From the NCBI GenBank assembly GCA_950295325.1, contig OX485803.1, forward strand, positions 64,433,554-64,497,553: 64,000 nt of DNA, given 5' to 3'. A model generated the notes under the pieces. It made no database searches and was not told the DNA's origin. It worked only from the letters and a program-made list of their open reading frames with translations. The DNA comes from Polytrichum commune (taxonomy: Eukaryota > Streptophyta > Polytrichopsida > Polytrichales > Polytrichaceae). Below are positions 49,425 to 62,485 of this stretch, piece by piece. Made by a program: the position numbers and the translations under genes. Within the stretch, counting starts at the first letter, position 1; each line of letters starts with the position of its first letter.

Positions 49425-50185
49425 GGGGAGATTTTTGGGCATACTAATTGGTTGAGATCCTAGTGTTTGAAAGTCCAACCGCTTACATGTTCACATCCTT
49501 CAGTTATCCTTTGTTAGATCGGGTATATTCTTCTATAGATTCCTCTAAAATGATCGGTAATTCTCCTGAAGTTTTAATCATTTTAGAGGAATCTATATAA
49601 GAATATACCCTTGCGGTTATTTCTGAAGCTCAGGGGCGGTTTACACTATGGACCAAGAGCCATGACCATGAAATTCTAAAATCTGTGATTGGAGAGTAAA
49701 GTGCTCTTGGTCCCATTTGGCTTTACACTACCTTGAAAAAAGGAGAATGACCACTAACTTTGAGGTCCCCAAAAACTACTAAAATCTGCCATTTGGATAA
49801 TGTGCCATGGTCCAACGGGTTTTCCGTTGAGGCGAGGCAAAATGCTCGACTCAACGGAAATCAAGGGAGCCGTAAGGCTGAAAATCAGCCATTGGCCGAA
49901 TTTTTTTTTTAAAAAAAAATTTCCCGATTTTTTTTGACATTACTGTATTTATATTAAAAAAATCAGCCCAAAGTTGTCCCGGTCCAAATCCACTTTACAC
50001 TACAAGAGTGACCAAGCCACTCAAAAATCCATTTTTTATTTTTCATGGTCACGGCTCTTGGCCAAGAGCTGTGACCATGAAAATGATTTAATTTTCTTGG
50101 TCATGGCTCTTGGTCCATAGTGTAAACCGCCCCTCAACCTGTTCATCTGTAACTAACTGTTGGTTCTCCCCGATCATATATAAGT
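49425..50185 (+). repeat. Family B arm copy, interrupted by a Harbinger-like insertion
   Basis: GGGGGAGATTTTTGGGCATA, then ATCCTAGTGTTTGAAAG, then CAACCGCTTACATGTT match the foldback outer arm (21722) and 58000. The copy is split at 49633-50133 and resumes with TCAACCTGTTCATCTG. It also contains a hairpin ATTCCTCTAAAATGATCGG / ATTTTAGAGGAAT near 49540-49595. Confidence 0.65.
49633..50133. mobile_element. PIF/Harbinger-like MITE, 501 bp, with TCA duplication
   Basis: The TIRs begin GGGGCGGTTTACACTATGG and match for about 43 bp. The 3-bp duplication TCA is at 49630-49632 and 50134-50136. The related family B copies at 58.15 kb (CTCAAGCTCAATTGG) and 22.34 kb (TTTCAACCGGTTCA) are empty at this position. 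Three-base duplications fit PIF/Harbinger, although the usual site is TWA. The interior carries poly-T/A runs and no gene. Confidence 0.85.
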
Positions 50186-50584
50186 AGAAGGTAGCTAGAG
50201 AACATGAAAAAACAAACCATTAAATAACAGTGCCCCATGCACATACCTAATGTCAGAGCAATCATATGGGCCTAGACGATCATAACACCATGTGACCTTC
50301 CCAAGATATTCCTTCCCCCATTCTATGTGGACTGAACCGAACATGGTAAGCCTACAATATCTCAAAGGTAGCATTATGTAATGACTCCCAAGAGCCCCCC
50401 CTTCCCCTTTAATCATGAGTCAAACATGCGTCAATGAGTGAAAGAGCCTTGATTTCCTCCAACGTCGCATCATGCTTGATACTTCGGTAATTGGAAACCG
50501 CCCGTGTAGTGGTGCCACCAAGGCCAAAGGTAAACCTAACATTATTAATCGGTTATTTCTTGTAGAAAAAGTTTGGGCATCATA
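50186..50584. other. Gene-free stretch
   Basis: No gene or element recognised. Confidence 0.35.
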
Positions 50585-50596
50585 AATCTATAATGC

Positions 50597-50802
50597 TTGG
50601 TCCAGGATGACCCTAAACTACCGGATGATGGTGATGATGGTGATGATGGTGGAGAGATGCCCAAATATCAAGGATGAGGTTGACGGTTCGATTCCTGGCT
50701 ATGAAATCTCCTCTCTACTTGACGGAAAACTTGCTAGGTGGTCAACTGTCTCCTATGCTTCGGCGCTGGCTTGTCGGCCTTCTGTCTCAAAAAAAATAAA
50801 AA
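50597..50802 (+). mobile_element. Short SINE-like element with poly-A tail
   Basis: A perfect B-box GGTTCGATTCC (50685-50695) and an A-rich tail ending at 50802 are flanked by 12-bp direct repeats AATCTAYAATGC (50585-50596 and 50803-50814, one mismatch). GATGATGGT repeats lie in the head. Non-coding. Confidence 0.65.
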
Positions 50803-50939
50803 AATCTACAATGCCAGGATTAGTGTCACTTCCGAAGTGATTCTCCATCCAACTTTCCATCACTTGTGATAACATTGTATTACATAAAAGTTAGAATGCA
50901 TAACACATCAAGCTTTGGCTTCATAACTGGCATAGATTT

Positions 50940-51045
50940 CGTCCAAATTTCATAATTGAACATATGCATGCCAACACATAGTAAGCACACTTGAATGTCA
51001 AGTGTCATGAGGTCACGTTGATGATGAATTTGTTGATCATTAGTG
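50940..51045 (-). repeat. Dispersed repeat I, copy 2
   Basis: Inverted counterpart of 21003-21105. Confidence 0.55.
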
Positions 51046-51523
51046 TAACCGTTAGCGTACGCTTCAAAATGGGGTGAGTGTCACAACTACGCGTGTGACA
51101 AGAAATACCTTAAAGGGTGTAGTCATACCCTCCCTAAGGGAAAGTTGAGGGAGGCCAATTACATCAGCCAAGGATTCCAGGCAACCATTCTTAAGTCGAA
51201 CTTGGTGAACAATGCTGGGAACACCGTTTATGATTGGTTGGATCACACTAGATAACAATCTCACGGCTTGGTGAAAAATTGGAGGCCACGCCACTTGTAA
51301 GGTGGAGATGAGTCACAACCACTTGCGAGCTATTGGCTTGATGCTTTAGGGTTGCAAAACACACGTTATTGTTGTGAGGATAAACTTGGGCATCGACAAC
51401 AAGTGGGTGTGGCTCCTCGTGACCGACTTAGTGGATGACAGCTTGGAACTTGGTAATCTATTGAAGGTGCCAAACTGTTCTTGCTGGTGTTTTTAACCAT
51501 TTGTCGGAGTCATTGTTTGTCCT

Positions 51524-51525
<2 letters not shown>

Positions 51526-51554
<29 letters not shown>

Positions 51555-51680
51555 CCCTTCTATCAACTGCCCCTATTCTTTAGACTTACATTAGTACAGG
51601 CTGCTCAGTTCTTGCCATGGTACTCACTCCCCCACCCACTCACCCACTCACCCACTCACCCACTCACTCACTCACTCACT
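51526..51680. repeat. (GA)n and (CACT/CACC)n microsatellites
   Basis: A GAGAGA run of about 28 bp near 51526-51554, and CACCCACTCACTCACT units near 51628-51680. Confidence 0.9.
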
Positions 51681-53086
51681 CAGAGCTTAAGCTTAGCCTT
51701 CACATATTTTCGATGCAATTCGAGTACAAAGGTTCCATTCTAGAAGGAGGGGACACTCACACACGCATACACCATGATTGTCAGTTTTGGAAAAAGACGG
51801 TGAAGAAATCGTTCTCCTCAACACAAGCTTCCGGGGTTCAAAGGGAGATTTGTGAAGTTTTACGCATTTAATAGAAGTGGCTTGAGAAGTTTTATAAGAG
51901 GATGCTTTGTGTAAGTACTTCTGGTTTTGGCTCTTAACCTTCGTAATGTTTGAGTTATGTATAAAAGTACCTTAGTGAGAGATCGAACTAGGTGTTTGGT
52001 TTGCTTCTTCCGAGGAACTTTTGCATTAAGAGATTGCAAGAAAAATCTTGTGCCCAATTTTTGAATTTGGATGAAATTTTTTGGATCTCCTCTTTCAATC
52101 CAAAAAATCTAGGGAGAAAATTTAGGATTGAAATTAAGTTTTCGTTTTCTTAGAGATCCGCCACCCTTACTCTCACATCAACCTATGCAAGGCTAGCTTG
52201 ACCCACCAATCCTTGTATGATAAATTAGAAAGCTATTTTGTTTCCTTTTATACCTGCCCCCCCCCCTCCCCTCCCTTTTTTCTTCTTCCCTAGTTAGTAT
52301 GTAAATTGAAGTCGTAAAGTGAATGTGGATGACTTCACACATAAGTTCTGAAACTCTCCATTTAGTTAGAACTCACCTGGAGTTTGACTCTATGGATAAC
52401 TCTATTGCTAAGCCATCCATGACCAAGGAATCGGTGCACAACTCAACATGAAGAATGGGCAAGTCATCATATTGTTGAAATGAATCTTCAACTTGTAAGC
52501 CAAGGGGGAACCACCCATGTGAGTTACATGAACATTGTGATCTCCCTTCACCTAGTTGGCATGTCAATGTGGGTGTACAAAGCCAAAGACTCCTACCAAG
52601 ATGTCAAAGGGTCACATCGCCGAGGTATTTATAATGTCATGTCACTATTCAAGGGTTTCTTCTTTTTTCCCTTTTCTTTCTCTATATATTGCAAGCTTGA
52701 AATGTTGACCCAAAGTCATAGATCACATCAACACGGTTGATTATTTCCATACTTCAAAATTCAATCTTTCAAGAATATATCTCTTTGTTGAATTTTCTTG
52801 TTATTAATTCAAAACATATGTGTGCATATTTACTATATTCTATACATGTGTTGGAAGTTCCAACAACTCCTCTTTGGATACGAAACATCACTTAAGGATT
52901 GAGAGCCCCAATTTCTAAACCAATATTTGTATTTTATTAGAAGAAGAAAAAGCTCACTGACTGGGACGTTGGCTATGAACTTGAAGGAATATGCAAAAAT
53001 AGCTTAGGAACCCCAACTTCATTGGAGAATGAGAAGAGCTTGACACGAGAAGTGCCTCTTGGGAGTACATACATACCACCTAAGGT
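51681..53086. other. Gene-free stretch
   Basis: No gene recognised; C-rich run near 52257-52270. Confidence 0.35.
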
Positions 53087-53489
53087 AAAAATACCATATC
53101 CCGTTAACCACCCTCTAGCCGTGCACTAGATTGGCGTCATAATGGTGAAGTGCGATTTCTAAAATGGATCATGGCTTGGCGGCAACTTCAATGTGTGTAC
53201 ACTTAGTGTAGCCAATGGGAGTCCAGTGTTAATGTACTCATGAGGTAACTGATTACGGCGATGTTCTGTATGGAAGTGCGGATTACCGTGTTCGGTGTAG
53301 GGAGAATCTAGTGAACGAGTAGAGGGTTGGACAACTTTCCACTTTGAAAAATTGTAGCATTTTTTGTATAGGGCAGAAAAATATGAAACAACTTGCATTC
53401 TTCATGAATCCTTCTCGTCTATCTTGGAAAATTATCTCATGATTGTCAGACCAAATCTTCAATGCGAATCACCTTATTTTCACGGGTAC
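53087..53489 (-). mobile_element. TIR element family F, copy 3 (one end lost)
   Basis: Inverted copy of 36192-36615. It begins AAGGTAAAAATACCATATCC but at the far side stops at CTTATTTTCACGGGTAC, lacking the outer part of that TIR. A (GA)n-rich run starts there. Confidence 0.75.
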
Positions 53490-56400
53490 ACAATCAAGAG
53501 AGAGAGAGAAAGAGAGAAAGAAAAAGACGACTGAGACGCCAACTTAAGGTTGCCATGAATGAGAAACACTTCACCACCGGCCATGGTTTGAGGACCAAGA
53601 TTGCTTGAACGTAAAGCCGGGACATGTTTAAGGAAATCGCACGACTTGTGTATAGAGCGTTTCTCATGCAATGCTCGCATGCATCAAACATGTGGGCAGG
53701 CAGCATGGATTTTCGCTCAGCACCTTCGCAAATAAAAAAAATTAGAACTGACCGGGGCGTTTTAATCTAGAGAAGTTGATTCCAAGTGCTTTGCGAAGCT
53801 CATGATCTGGTTCCAGGACGTCCACATAAAGTTATGAGATGGATCTGGCTTCCGAAGCCCTTGGCAAAAGGGTACTGGCAACACAGTTGCTAAAGGATTG
53901 AATTGGTCTTTGTTGTGCTTTTCTTTCTTTTTGCCTTTCCCCGTTTTCAGTCACCTTCAAACCCTAAAGCTCTGGCAAGCTGGGGTGGCGGAGAATAATA
54001 ACACACGACCCATACAACGCTCTCTGCGCGATGGGGCTAAAAACTACACGTGGACGGTTCCGTGACTTGGAGATTTTTGTGTGTGACCCACAAATTATTG
54101 GGTCTGCACCGCCTCCTTTTGAAAAGGACCATGAGAAGAATCAACTCCTTACGAGCATGCTATGAAGTCCTAAGCAGTTGTCATGTGTCGGTGAGCAAAG
54201 TATGCAAATCTATCACTGTGGTATAGGATAACGTCTCAATGCCAAATGTTGACTACTCGTGTTGTATGCTTGTAATAATTTAGCTGCGTTTTGACGATTT
54301 CGTTTCGCGAGGTTTTGGAATGGAGCTTTGGGGGCCAAGGTAAAGAGGATTTGGTCTTGTGGCGTGTGCCTAGCTTTGGGATCTTGGTGACAAGGTTGTC
54401 TATCTTTTGTTGGGTAGACATGTTTGTGTTTACCTCTGATTCAAGACGAGAGTTTTGTGAGGCTGAAACTGTCCGTTGTCCAATTGGAGCTGGAATCATA
54501 TGTTTCGAACCAAAAAGTAAAAGGAACCAACTTTGGAACCGAGGTCCTCAAGGTGGTGCACATATCAAGGCCGTAGTTATTGTACTATCGTCCATTGAAT
54601 GTTGATTTAAAATTGGTGTTTCAAACATGCGTGACCATGAAACCCCATTCAATGGTTGTTTTTTTCTTGGCGACTATAAGTTATATGGCCTTATTGTGGG
54701 CACGTCCAACTCCACACACAATTCTAACCCGTTGGATCGACTTGGGAACCGTCTCATCCAATTAGCAATTACGAGTCACGTAGAGTGTCCATTTCAAACA
54801 CTACAAGCATATGAGTCCTAGTTACATAGGACATATGTCACTAGAAACTTGTCCTCTATAACTGGAAAATTTGCAAATCTAACACAATGGTAGATTTGCA
54901 CTATTCTTTCATCCATATGGGATGATTGCATAGGACTCATGTGCTAGTAGTGAAATCATAGTAGAGATGCAAAAATTATAAAAACTTGTTCTACGTGAAA
55001 TGTACTCACAACACTTCAAATAATCCAATAAAAACCTATAATGAAACTTGCCTAGACTTTGAGAATATTGGAACCAATCTCAACGTAAGATGTGTCTTCT
55101 TAAGGTCCATCCTCAACAAAAAGAATCCCTCCCATATAACTTACTTACCACTCAAGTATAGATGTCCTAAGTCCACATTCTTATTAATCAAAAGTTGTAG
55201 TTCAATGTGTGTTGCTAGTGGAAAATTTGTTGTGTTTGTCCTCGTACATGTCATGTTGTAAGCACATCCTAGAGTTGTGGGTGTCAAGACTCAATAGACA
55301 AGTTCATCATCAATATGTTGATAGTCAAGGCTTTTTGAGTGACATCCTCATATTAGTTACTTCCCGGGATGACATCCATGTAATAACCATCATCATAAAT
55401 AAAACTAAAATGCACGATTAGAATGCGCATCGGTTCTAACCGATGTTAATGAGAGCCCGCATGACATTATAGAGCTTCATTAGGAGTTTCGTTGGGCCCA
55501 TGAACATGTCAAGGTGACTTCCCGGACAATTCCAAAGCGATGCATGGGCATGCATATCCAAGCCGAATATTCTAACAAGCTCAAGTTACTCTACCGCCAA
55601 TTGTGTGGCACTTGTGGCTTTGTAGAACAACTCATTATCTAAAAAGATAAAGCATTATGGATTGCCATGCAAAAAATTGTCAAACAATTTCAGGCATTTC
55701 GTTGGATTGTAGCTCTTGATTGGAGGAGGACCGGTTTGCTTTCTATTGAAGATGTTTTAGGTGGGCTTGAAGGCCGAGTTTGGCAGTGAGAAATGTGAAT
55801 GCTACATGGAAAAAAGAAAATACATGCTAGTGAATGAAAACGAGGTTGGTCCTCAATTTCAAGACCCCAAGTGGACTCTAGTTGCATGCCACGTATGATC
55901 TGGACTTAACTCGTTGTCTTTTATCTCCAGCCCCATATGTAGTCAATTTTGTAACTACTCTCCGGCCTAGATCCCCTCCAGTGCAGCCATATCCTTAATG
56001 AAGCACAATTGCAATATAGCCTAGCTCCATTTACCTAAGACCTCATTGGAAATGGAATCCATCCATTGCTGATAATTCTATACAATATGTTTTTTTACTA
56101 AGAACTCCAAGGTTAAGTTTGGTGGAGGTATCTAAAGCATAGCGTATTCATCTAGCCATAGGTTGTATTATAATGTTGAAAGGTTTGTTGTGTGATGTAA
56201 AGAAGGGGGAAATTGGTTTCCAAACCTAGTCATAATAAACATATGATTTAATGTGGTCCACCCTATTCGTCATTGATTCATTTTGCAATCAGTGGGTGGC
56301 ATCTAGAGAGGGTGTAATATGACACTTGGTGTTCCATGACAAGTCATGAAGACCATTCCGATCAATATTACACACCAATTTCAACGGCACATAAACGGAT

Positions 56401-57486
56401 ATTCAATGTAGTTGTACATACAATGCGCCACTTGTAGAAAATATATATACCAAACCAATTCATCATAAATTTTTTTTAAAAGGAAAGGTTCAATGTATAA
56501 ATTTAATTTTTTTTTTTGGTGGAGTTTTTTGAGTGACAATAGTTTGTGTGAGAGATCATGAAGTGAGCAGCTGCAGTAAAAACTCTTCATTTACATCATT
56601 CGAGTAAGAATTGAGGAAAATGTGAACACCACAAGAATATTATTTGGGAAGCTCCTTGAAAGTAATTAGCTAAGTGAAATCGATTCATTGATCAACTGAG
56701 CTCATTGGAACATCACGAACCAACATTTTATACATCACAACATAAGGACTACCTCCACTCAAGAATCCCTATGGAATCATCTAATTTCCATGTGATAAAG
56801 TTTGGGTATATTAAAAAAGTGAAAGGACATGAGTTTTGAGGTAAAGGAAAAATGAGTTGACCTTGTCGAGAAGAGTCAACAACGCAAGCAACAAGGACGT
56901 AGTAGATAAGAGTCCACTAGAAACTACTTGATTAAAACATGTAAAGTGCACATATCCATGCGATTACCAACTTTTGGAAGATTGATGCTTGCCTTTGACA
57001 AGCTTTCATCCAAAGCTCAAACTATCGGAAGCTTGAGGACCAATCATCAAGCCTTGAATGGTTTGAGCAAGTGTAAAGGATGAGTTTTCATTAGGGTCTA
57101 GATCTAAGAAACTTGAGGTTTAAAACACTCTTCGTGGACCTTACTTTTGGACGAGAGATTAGATTCAAAGCGTCAGATTAGGAGGAGTAGAATTTTTGAG
57201 TAAAGACAAACAAAAATTTGGCAAGGAAACGGTGCCACATAAGCGACACTTAATTTTTTTTTCATACATTGGAATCAAATTCTATGTAGAGGATTAGCTT
57301 AGGATTTTAATTGAAGTCTTGTCAAATATCACCATGTTGTGTAAATAGCGATCGTGTGTCACTGCAACTCGACTACCAACCACCACTAACAAATAAAACT
57401 AAAACATAGCAAAGGCACACATACAGAACACGCATCCACAACACGACATTTGTCACTTATGCGGCGTCAGCGGCCACACCGCATCC
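53490..57486. other. Gene-free stretch
   Basis: No gene recognised. A 104-codon frame at 54291-54605 has no recognisable domain or splice context. A small perfect hairpin CATCGGTTCTAACCGATG lies near 55429-55446. Confidence 0.4.
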
Positions 57487-57883
57487 GGGGGGTTTCATCC
57501 ATTTAGATTTGGATGGATGAATCCTAGGAGTTGGAGAGATGCTCCTAAGTGAGGAGCCTCCTCCTTGGCTTGGCATTCTTGCCAAGTCAAGCTTTGTGAG
57601 TGAGTGTGTGGAGAGAGCTTGTGTGAGGTGAAGATTGCATGTTGTTGCAATAAAATCTTGAGTTCTTCTCCCTTTACTTATACTCTTGGATTCTCATGTG
57701 GTGGAGTTAGAGATAACTTGACTCATTGTGTGCATTTGAAGAGAGAATTAGAGCTCTTGCTAGGGTTTGACTCTCTTCCTTCTCACTTGGCAAGAATGCC
57801 AAGCCAAGGAAGAGGCTCCTCACTTAGGAGCATCTCTCCAATTCCTAGGGTTCATCCATCCAAATATAAATGGATGAACCCCC
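57487..57883. mobile_element. MITE with about 100-bp TIRs built from small hairpins
   Basis: TIRs 57487-57587 and 57785-57883 are about 94% identical inverted copies. Each TIR itself contains self-complementary blocks: TTCATCCATT with GGATGGATGAA, GCTCCTAAGTGAGGAGC, and CTTGGC / GCCAAG. The interior of about 197 bp is non-coding. The target duplication is not clear because of the G6/C5 runs at the ends. Confidence 0.8.
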
Positions 57884-57999
57884 ATCAAAGGCCATAAAGG
57901 GACACATATAGGCCTAGTGAGACACCATAAATAAGGGTTTCAAGTACAAAAAGATAAATAGAATCATTATTGATACATATGATTGTGTTTCACTTTGGT

Positions 58000-58540
58000 G
58001 TTGGGGAAGTTTTTGGGCATAATTGGTCGATATCCTAATGTTTCCAAGACCAACCGGTTATATGCATGTTAACATCTTCCAGGTTGTCTATATTAGACTT
58101 GGGTATATTCCATATATTCCTCTTAAGAAGATATGTAATTGTGATGAAGTCTTGAACTTTCAACCGGTTATTTCTCAAGCTCAATTGGTTTTTTTTAATA
58201 ACTACATGAAATAGTCCTATTATTGTGGGCCACAATAGATTTATAGAGCCCACGCTAACTTCATAGTAGGAACTTAGCGTGAGCCATAACAACTAATTTT
58301 CTAGAAAATTAATGTGGGTGATCATTCTATTTTGTGTTTCTTTTTTCATGTAACCGGTAATTGATGTGTTGGTCAAAAGTCTTCATGAAGACTTAGGGAA
58401 AACCCGGGGGTCTTGAACCCATATTACTTCCACCTTGAGTAGAAAGTTAGTGTGGCCCACACTAATTTTCCAGCCACACTAACATGACTATTTAGTGTAG
58501 CAGTTGGTTCTCCTTGTTCGTTATATGATTTGAAACATAT
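58000..58540 (+). repeat. Family B arm copy, uninterrupted
   Basis: GTTTTTGGGCATAATTGGTC, ATATCCTAATGTTTCCAAG, CAACCGGTTAT and GGTTATTTCTCAAGCTCAA. This is the closest uninterrupted relative of the copies at 21.7-22.4 and 49.4-50.2 kb. Confidence 0.65.
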
Positions 58541-61500
58541 ATATATATGTTCACTAGCTACCTATGTTCAGGGAAAACCGACAACTAGTTCATTATCAGC
58601 TGATGGATTTCCCCTCATGGCCGGTCCAAATTTCCAACCATCGGATGGCAATCCGACTGTAATTTCAATCCTCCGGCAATTAGCCGATGGACCAGAAAAT
58701 GTCCCGGAAATGTAGCCGATTCTTCTTGTGAGTTACTAGATTTTAGCTGGAAGCATCCAGAGCGCTATTTGGTCTAGGGCATTTGATGATGCACTTGAGG
58801 AAGTACCCTAAACCTTAAACTTTTTGAATTATGCAACCTTTCCATGACCAAATCCAATTGCTTCTATGAAGAATTGGGGACCCTTGGCCTTCAAGCGGTG
58901 AAGGCATTGCTAGGTTCAATTCCTGCCAAGGATATTAACTCTTCAAAATTAAAGTTTTGAACATGCCTTTCTTTTCACTTATTCAAGATTTTGTACTAAG
59001 AAATGATTTCTAATAACTTTTCATACATTTTTTAAACAATTAGTGCCGATATGAATTCCATTTAATCGGATATTGGCCAATGAAAATATGAAAATATAGG
59101 CAATTGACCAATTGATTTTACAAAAGACCGGCTCTTGCCGATGTAAATTGGAAAAAAAACCGACCCTTCGTAGCAACTACCGGCAATTAGCCACTAAGGC
59201 TTCAAAAACTTCCCGAACTCTGCTAGCTACTCTCATAGATCATAAAGTAGAAATTGACTTTTTTCACTTGTCGAGTGCATGTACAAAACATCGCGAAAAG
59301 CACACGAGGGCATTGAAGGATTAGAAAGAGAATCTGCAGAAAGGACAGAGGATGAAATTTAGACTCCCGTAGTGTGCAATAAACACCTATAAAAATGCAA
59401 GCCGCCTGCAAGCAAGGGAGGTTGAAAGAGCGTTTGGGTGCCATCATGTCCTTCAAATGAGGCTCTTCGCAGGACAAATGAGGTTGGCAACTAAGTTTAG
59501 CTTAGGATTTTGATTCTAGTAGATACTCATAGGAAATCGCCAAAAGATTGTCAAAAATGTTCACATGGAATCCATCAAGCCGCCATCTAATTACGCATCG
59601 CAAGCCCAATAGCTTAAGTTCAAGTTCCCAAGTTGAAAACTGAAGTGTAACTTAGTGGACTTGAGTGAACTTAGAGCATGTGTTAGAGAAGCCTTTTGTT
59701 TTTGGGGTTTTCCCTCACCAATGAGAAGCCCAGTCGAGGAGGAGGCTTATTGTCCTTTCCAAAAATGCAGCCCTCTGAGGTGGCCACGTCACTTCCTAGG
59801 GCTAGGGTTAGAGACATCAACGATTGTAAAGTTGGGTTAGGGTTTCGTTCAAGTTGTTTTCTTCAAGCTCTCAAGTTCTCTAGTGCAAAGATGACCTAAT
59901 TTAGGGTATTAAAAACTACAATTAGGGGGTGTTCAACGAACTTAACCTTGAAATGCCCAAGAGACCCATTTGGGACCTTACAACGTTGTACATGGGGGTT
60001 TAGGGTACATACTAAAGACAAATATAATCCTTGTTGTCAAGTATGACTATAATCTTGATTCCTATATGCCAACTATAGTTAGCTTAGGATTTTAACAAAG
60101 AGGATCGCCAAATTGAATCAAAAGCTTATGAAAACTGTTATAATGGGGCCTTTTAGGGCAAATCCACATGTTACAATAAGATGAACCCAAAAAAAACCCT
60201 ACCTTACTTGTGGCTTGTGGTAACTCCAAAGTCGGAGGTAGACCTCAAACCCTCACCGTCGCCAAGGGACTTTGGACGTGTGGGCCCTCCCTAGGATTAT
60301 GTAGCAAAGTCTAGAATTTAGCAGAGTTGCGGCCATGCTCATAATGATATACGTGACAATCTTTGGATGATACTATACGACTATTGATCCATTGGGTTGT
60401 GCAATGTCCCGACCAACCATAATGAAACTATCAAACATTCAATGTTCGACTTCATCCAATCACATGCTTGACGTTACCAAGTGTGATGGACCCTTCCACT
60501 TTGAACCCAACACCCCTGAAAAGGCATGCAACCGATTGCTTATTTGGTACAACATCCAATGGAGATACCCTAAGGATCAAAAACACAAAAATATCAAGCA
60601 ATTTTTGTATGTTCGTTAGTTTGCTGGCCAAAAAGACAACCGTCGAGCATAATTTAACCAAAGGAAGCAATGCACCCACTTCAAGAGGAGGTGGGACCTC
60701 TAAAACGTGCCACCACCACACAAAAGGAGCCTAAGAAAAGGAACAAGAAAGAGGCCAACCACCACAAACAACCCACCCGAAGCCACATACATATTGACAT
60801 TCAATTGACATGCACAACGTCACAAAGTGCGGAGTGAGATGTAGCAAATACGATGATACATACAATTAGGTTACCGGATGCTAATTTCTTGACATTCCAC
60901 ACTATTTCAGTTATTTATTACTGCAATAACAAAGAACATGAACTTTATTTCATTTAAAATTTGTGGTTGCTAACTTATTGGATGAGGAAACAAAGCTATG
61001 AGTTGTTGTGTTTTGATTTTGACCCAAGGTAACTTGCATGGGTAAATTAGCAAAGAGGCCGCCTACTTGCACATTTAGTGTACCTATTGTGGATGAATGA
61101 ATAAAATATAAAATGTGAGCCATGCACTCAGAGAGTTGGGGTTTAAGCCCACTTTATACACAACTTAGGGTTGGTCAAGCATCGACCCAATTCATCATGT
61201 GTATTGAATCCTCAAGTTGGCCCAACTTTATCAACTTTTTTTTGGGCCCAACCTTGTAGGATGTAAAGTGACGAGGCCCGATTTGAGGTCCTAATGTTAT
61301 TTGAGGGATGTGTAGAGGAAATAAATACCTTCCATGGGCTGACAACATGAGCCCAATCCGGCCCATGTTGAGGGTTCAAACCAAGGAAAGGCTTGTCCTA
61401 ATTTTGTCAAGCTAGCCCGAAGGTTTGGTGCCAAAATTGTGCCACCTAGGATGCCACATGGAATCAGTGAGTGTTCGGGCCCAACCCTAGTTTAAAGCCC

Positions 61501-61602
61501 TTGGGCCGGATTTGATGGAACCGAGCGATCTTGTTGGAGCAAATTGTTAGAGTTGGGCCAATCCTCAATCCGGCCCCGAGTATAAAGAGAGCTTCATAGC
61601 AT
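58541..61602. other. Gene-free stretch
   Basis: No gene recognised. Frames below 90 codons lack domains. Confidence 0.4.
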
Positions 61603-61752
61603 GCCCACGCATATTGGTGTGGGTGACCAACAAACGGCTCTTACCAACAAGGGCCACTTTTAGAGTTGGTTTGGCTAGTGAGAGCCACTAGATGTAACCA
61701 ATGTTGGTAAGAACAATTCACTGGTGGCCCGCACCAATAAGTGTGCATGGGC
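61603..61752. mobile_element. Small hairpin MITE, about 150 bp
   Basis: The inverted ends GCCCACGCATATTGGTGTGG and GCCCATGCACACTTATTGG each continue to CTCTTACCAACA or TTCTTACCAACA, giving arms of about 55 bp around a short interior. Confidence 0.6.
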
Positions 61753-61889
61753 AATTAGTGAAATGAAATTGATTTTAGAATCCAGAAAGCCGAAAGGTTT
61801 ATGGAACTAAAAGTACGTACATGAAAATGGTGTCAGACCGCCTAGTTCTCTAGAGTGGCATAGTGCGGATGAGGCTAATGGCAGATGCT

Positions 61890-62485
61890 AAGCCTCCCCC
61901 TACGAACTTTTGGGGGGAGGTGGATAGGGGCCGGGGCCTGCGATCCATTGAATTTTACACTTAATCACTTTCAATCACACTTTATTAGTTTTAATGTATA
62001 TGGATACTTTGTGAAAGTAAAATGCATTAACTAAAATACTATAAATAAAACATACTAAAATAAAACATTAATTTTAGTTCCATTTTAGAATGACAAAGAC
62101 CTTTTCAATGGTAAGTCACAAAAATTATAACCTCGGTGCTATTGAGGGTTTTGCAACATTTTTGACTTCGAAGTTAATTACATGCTTTATTGACAGTTTC
62201 ACTTCAAAAATGAAATCCCAATCAATTGTTCATTTACTCAATGAAAGTGACAATATATATTGGATTTTGGACCTTGAAGATGAAGTGCACTCAATATGGG
62301 TTATATGGACAAGCGGCCTTCAAGAATGCAAGGGCAATTTTTTTTCCAAAGTTAGGTGGAGCAGGCAACAATTTTCGGTCAAGATATGAAAACTTTTGAT
62401 TTTTTTGAGGGGGCTGCCCGGAGGTGCTAGATCACGGGCCCTGGCCCCTACCCACCTCCCCTTGAAAGTTCATAAGAGGAGGCTT
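61890..62485. mobile_element. TIR element, about 596 bp
   Basis: The ends AAGCCTCCCCCTACGAACTT and, inverted, AAGCCTCCTCTTATGAACTT continue through GGGGAGGTGG-TAGGGGCC-GGGCC to GATC, about 55 bp. The interior has a 99-codon frame (62090-62389) with no known domain. Target duplication not identified. Confidence 0.7.

Noticed and set aside
54291-54605. 104-codon open frame
   Set aside because: No recognisable domain, no splice partners and overlapping frames on the other strand.
58905-58930. B-box-like GGTTCAATTCC, possible tRNA or SINE
   Set aside because: No matching A-box, cloverleaf, tail or target duplication nearby.
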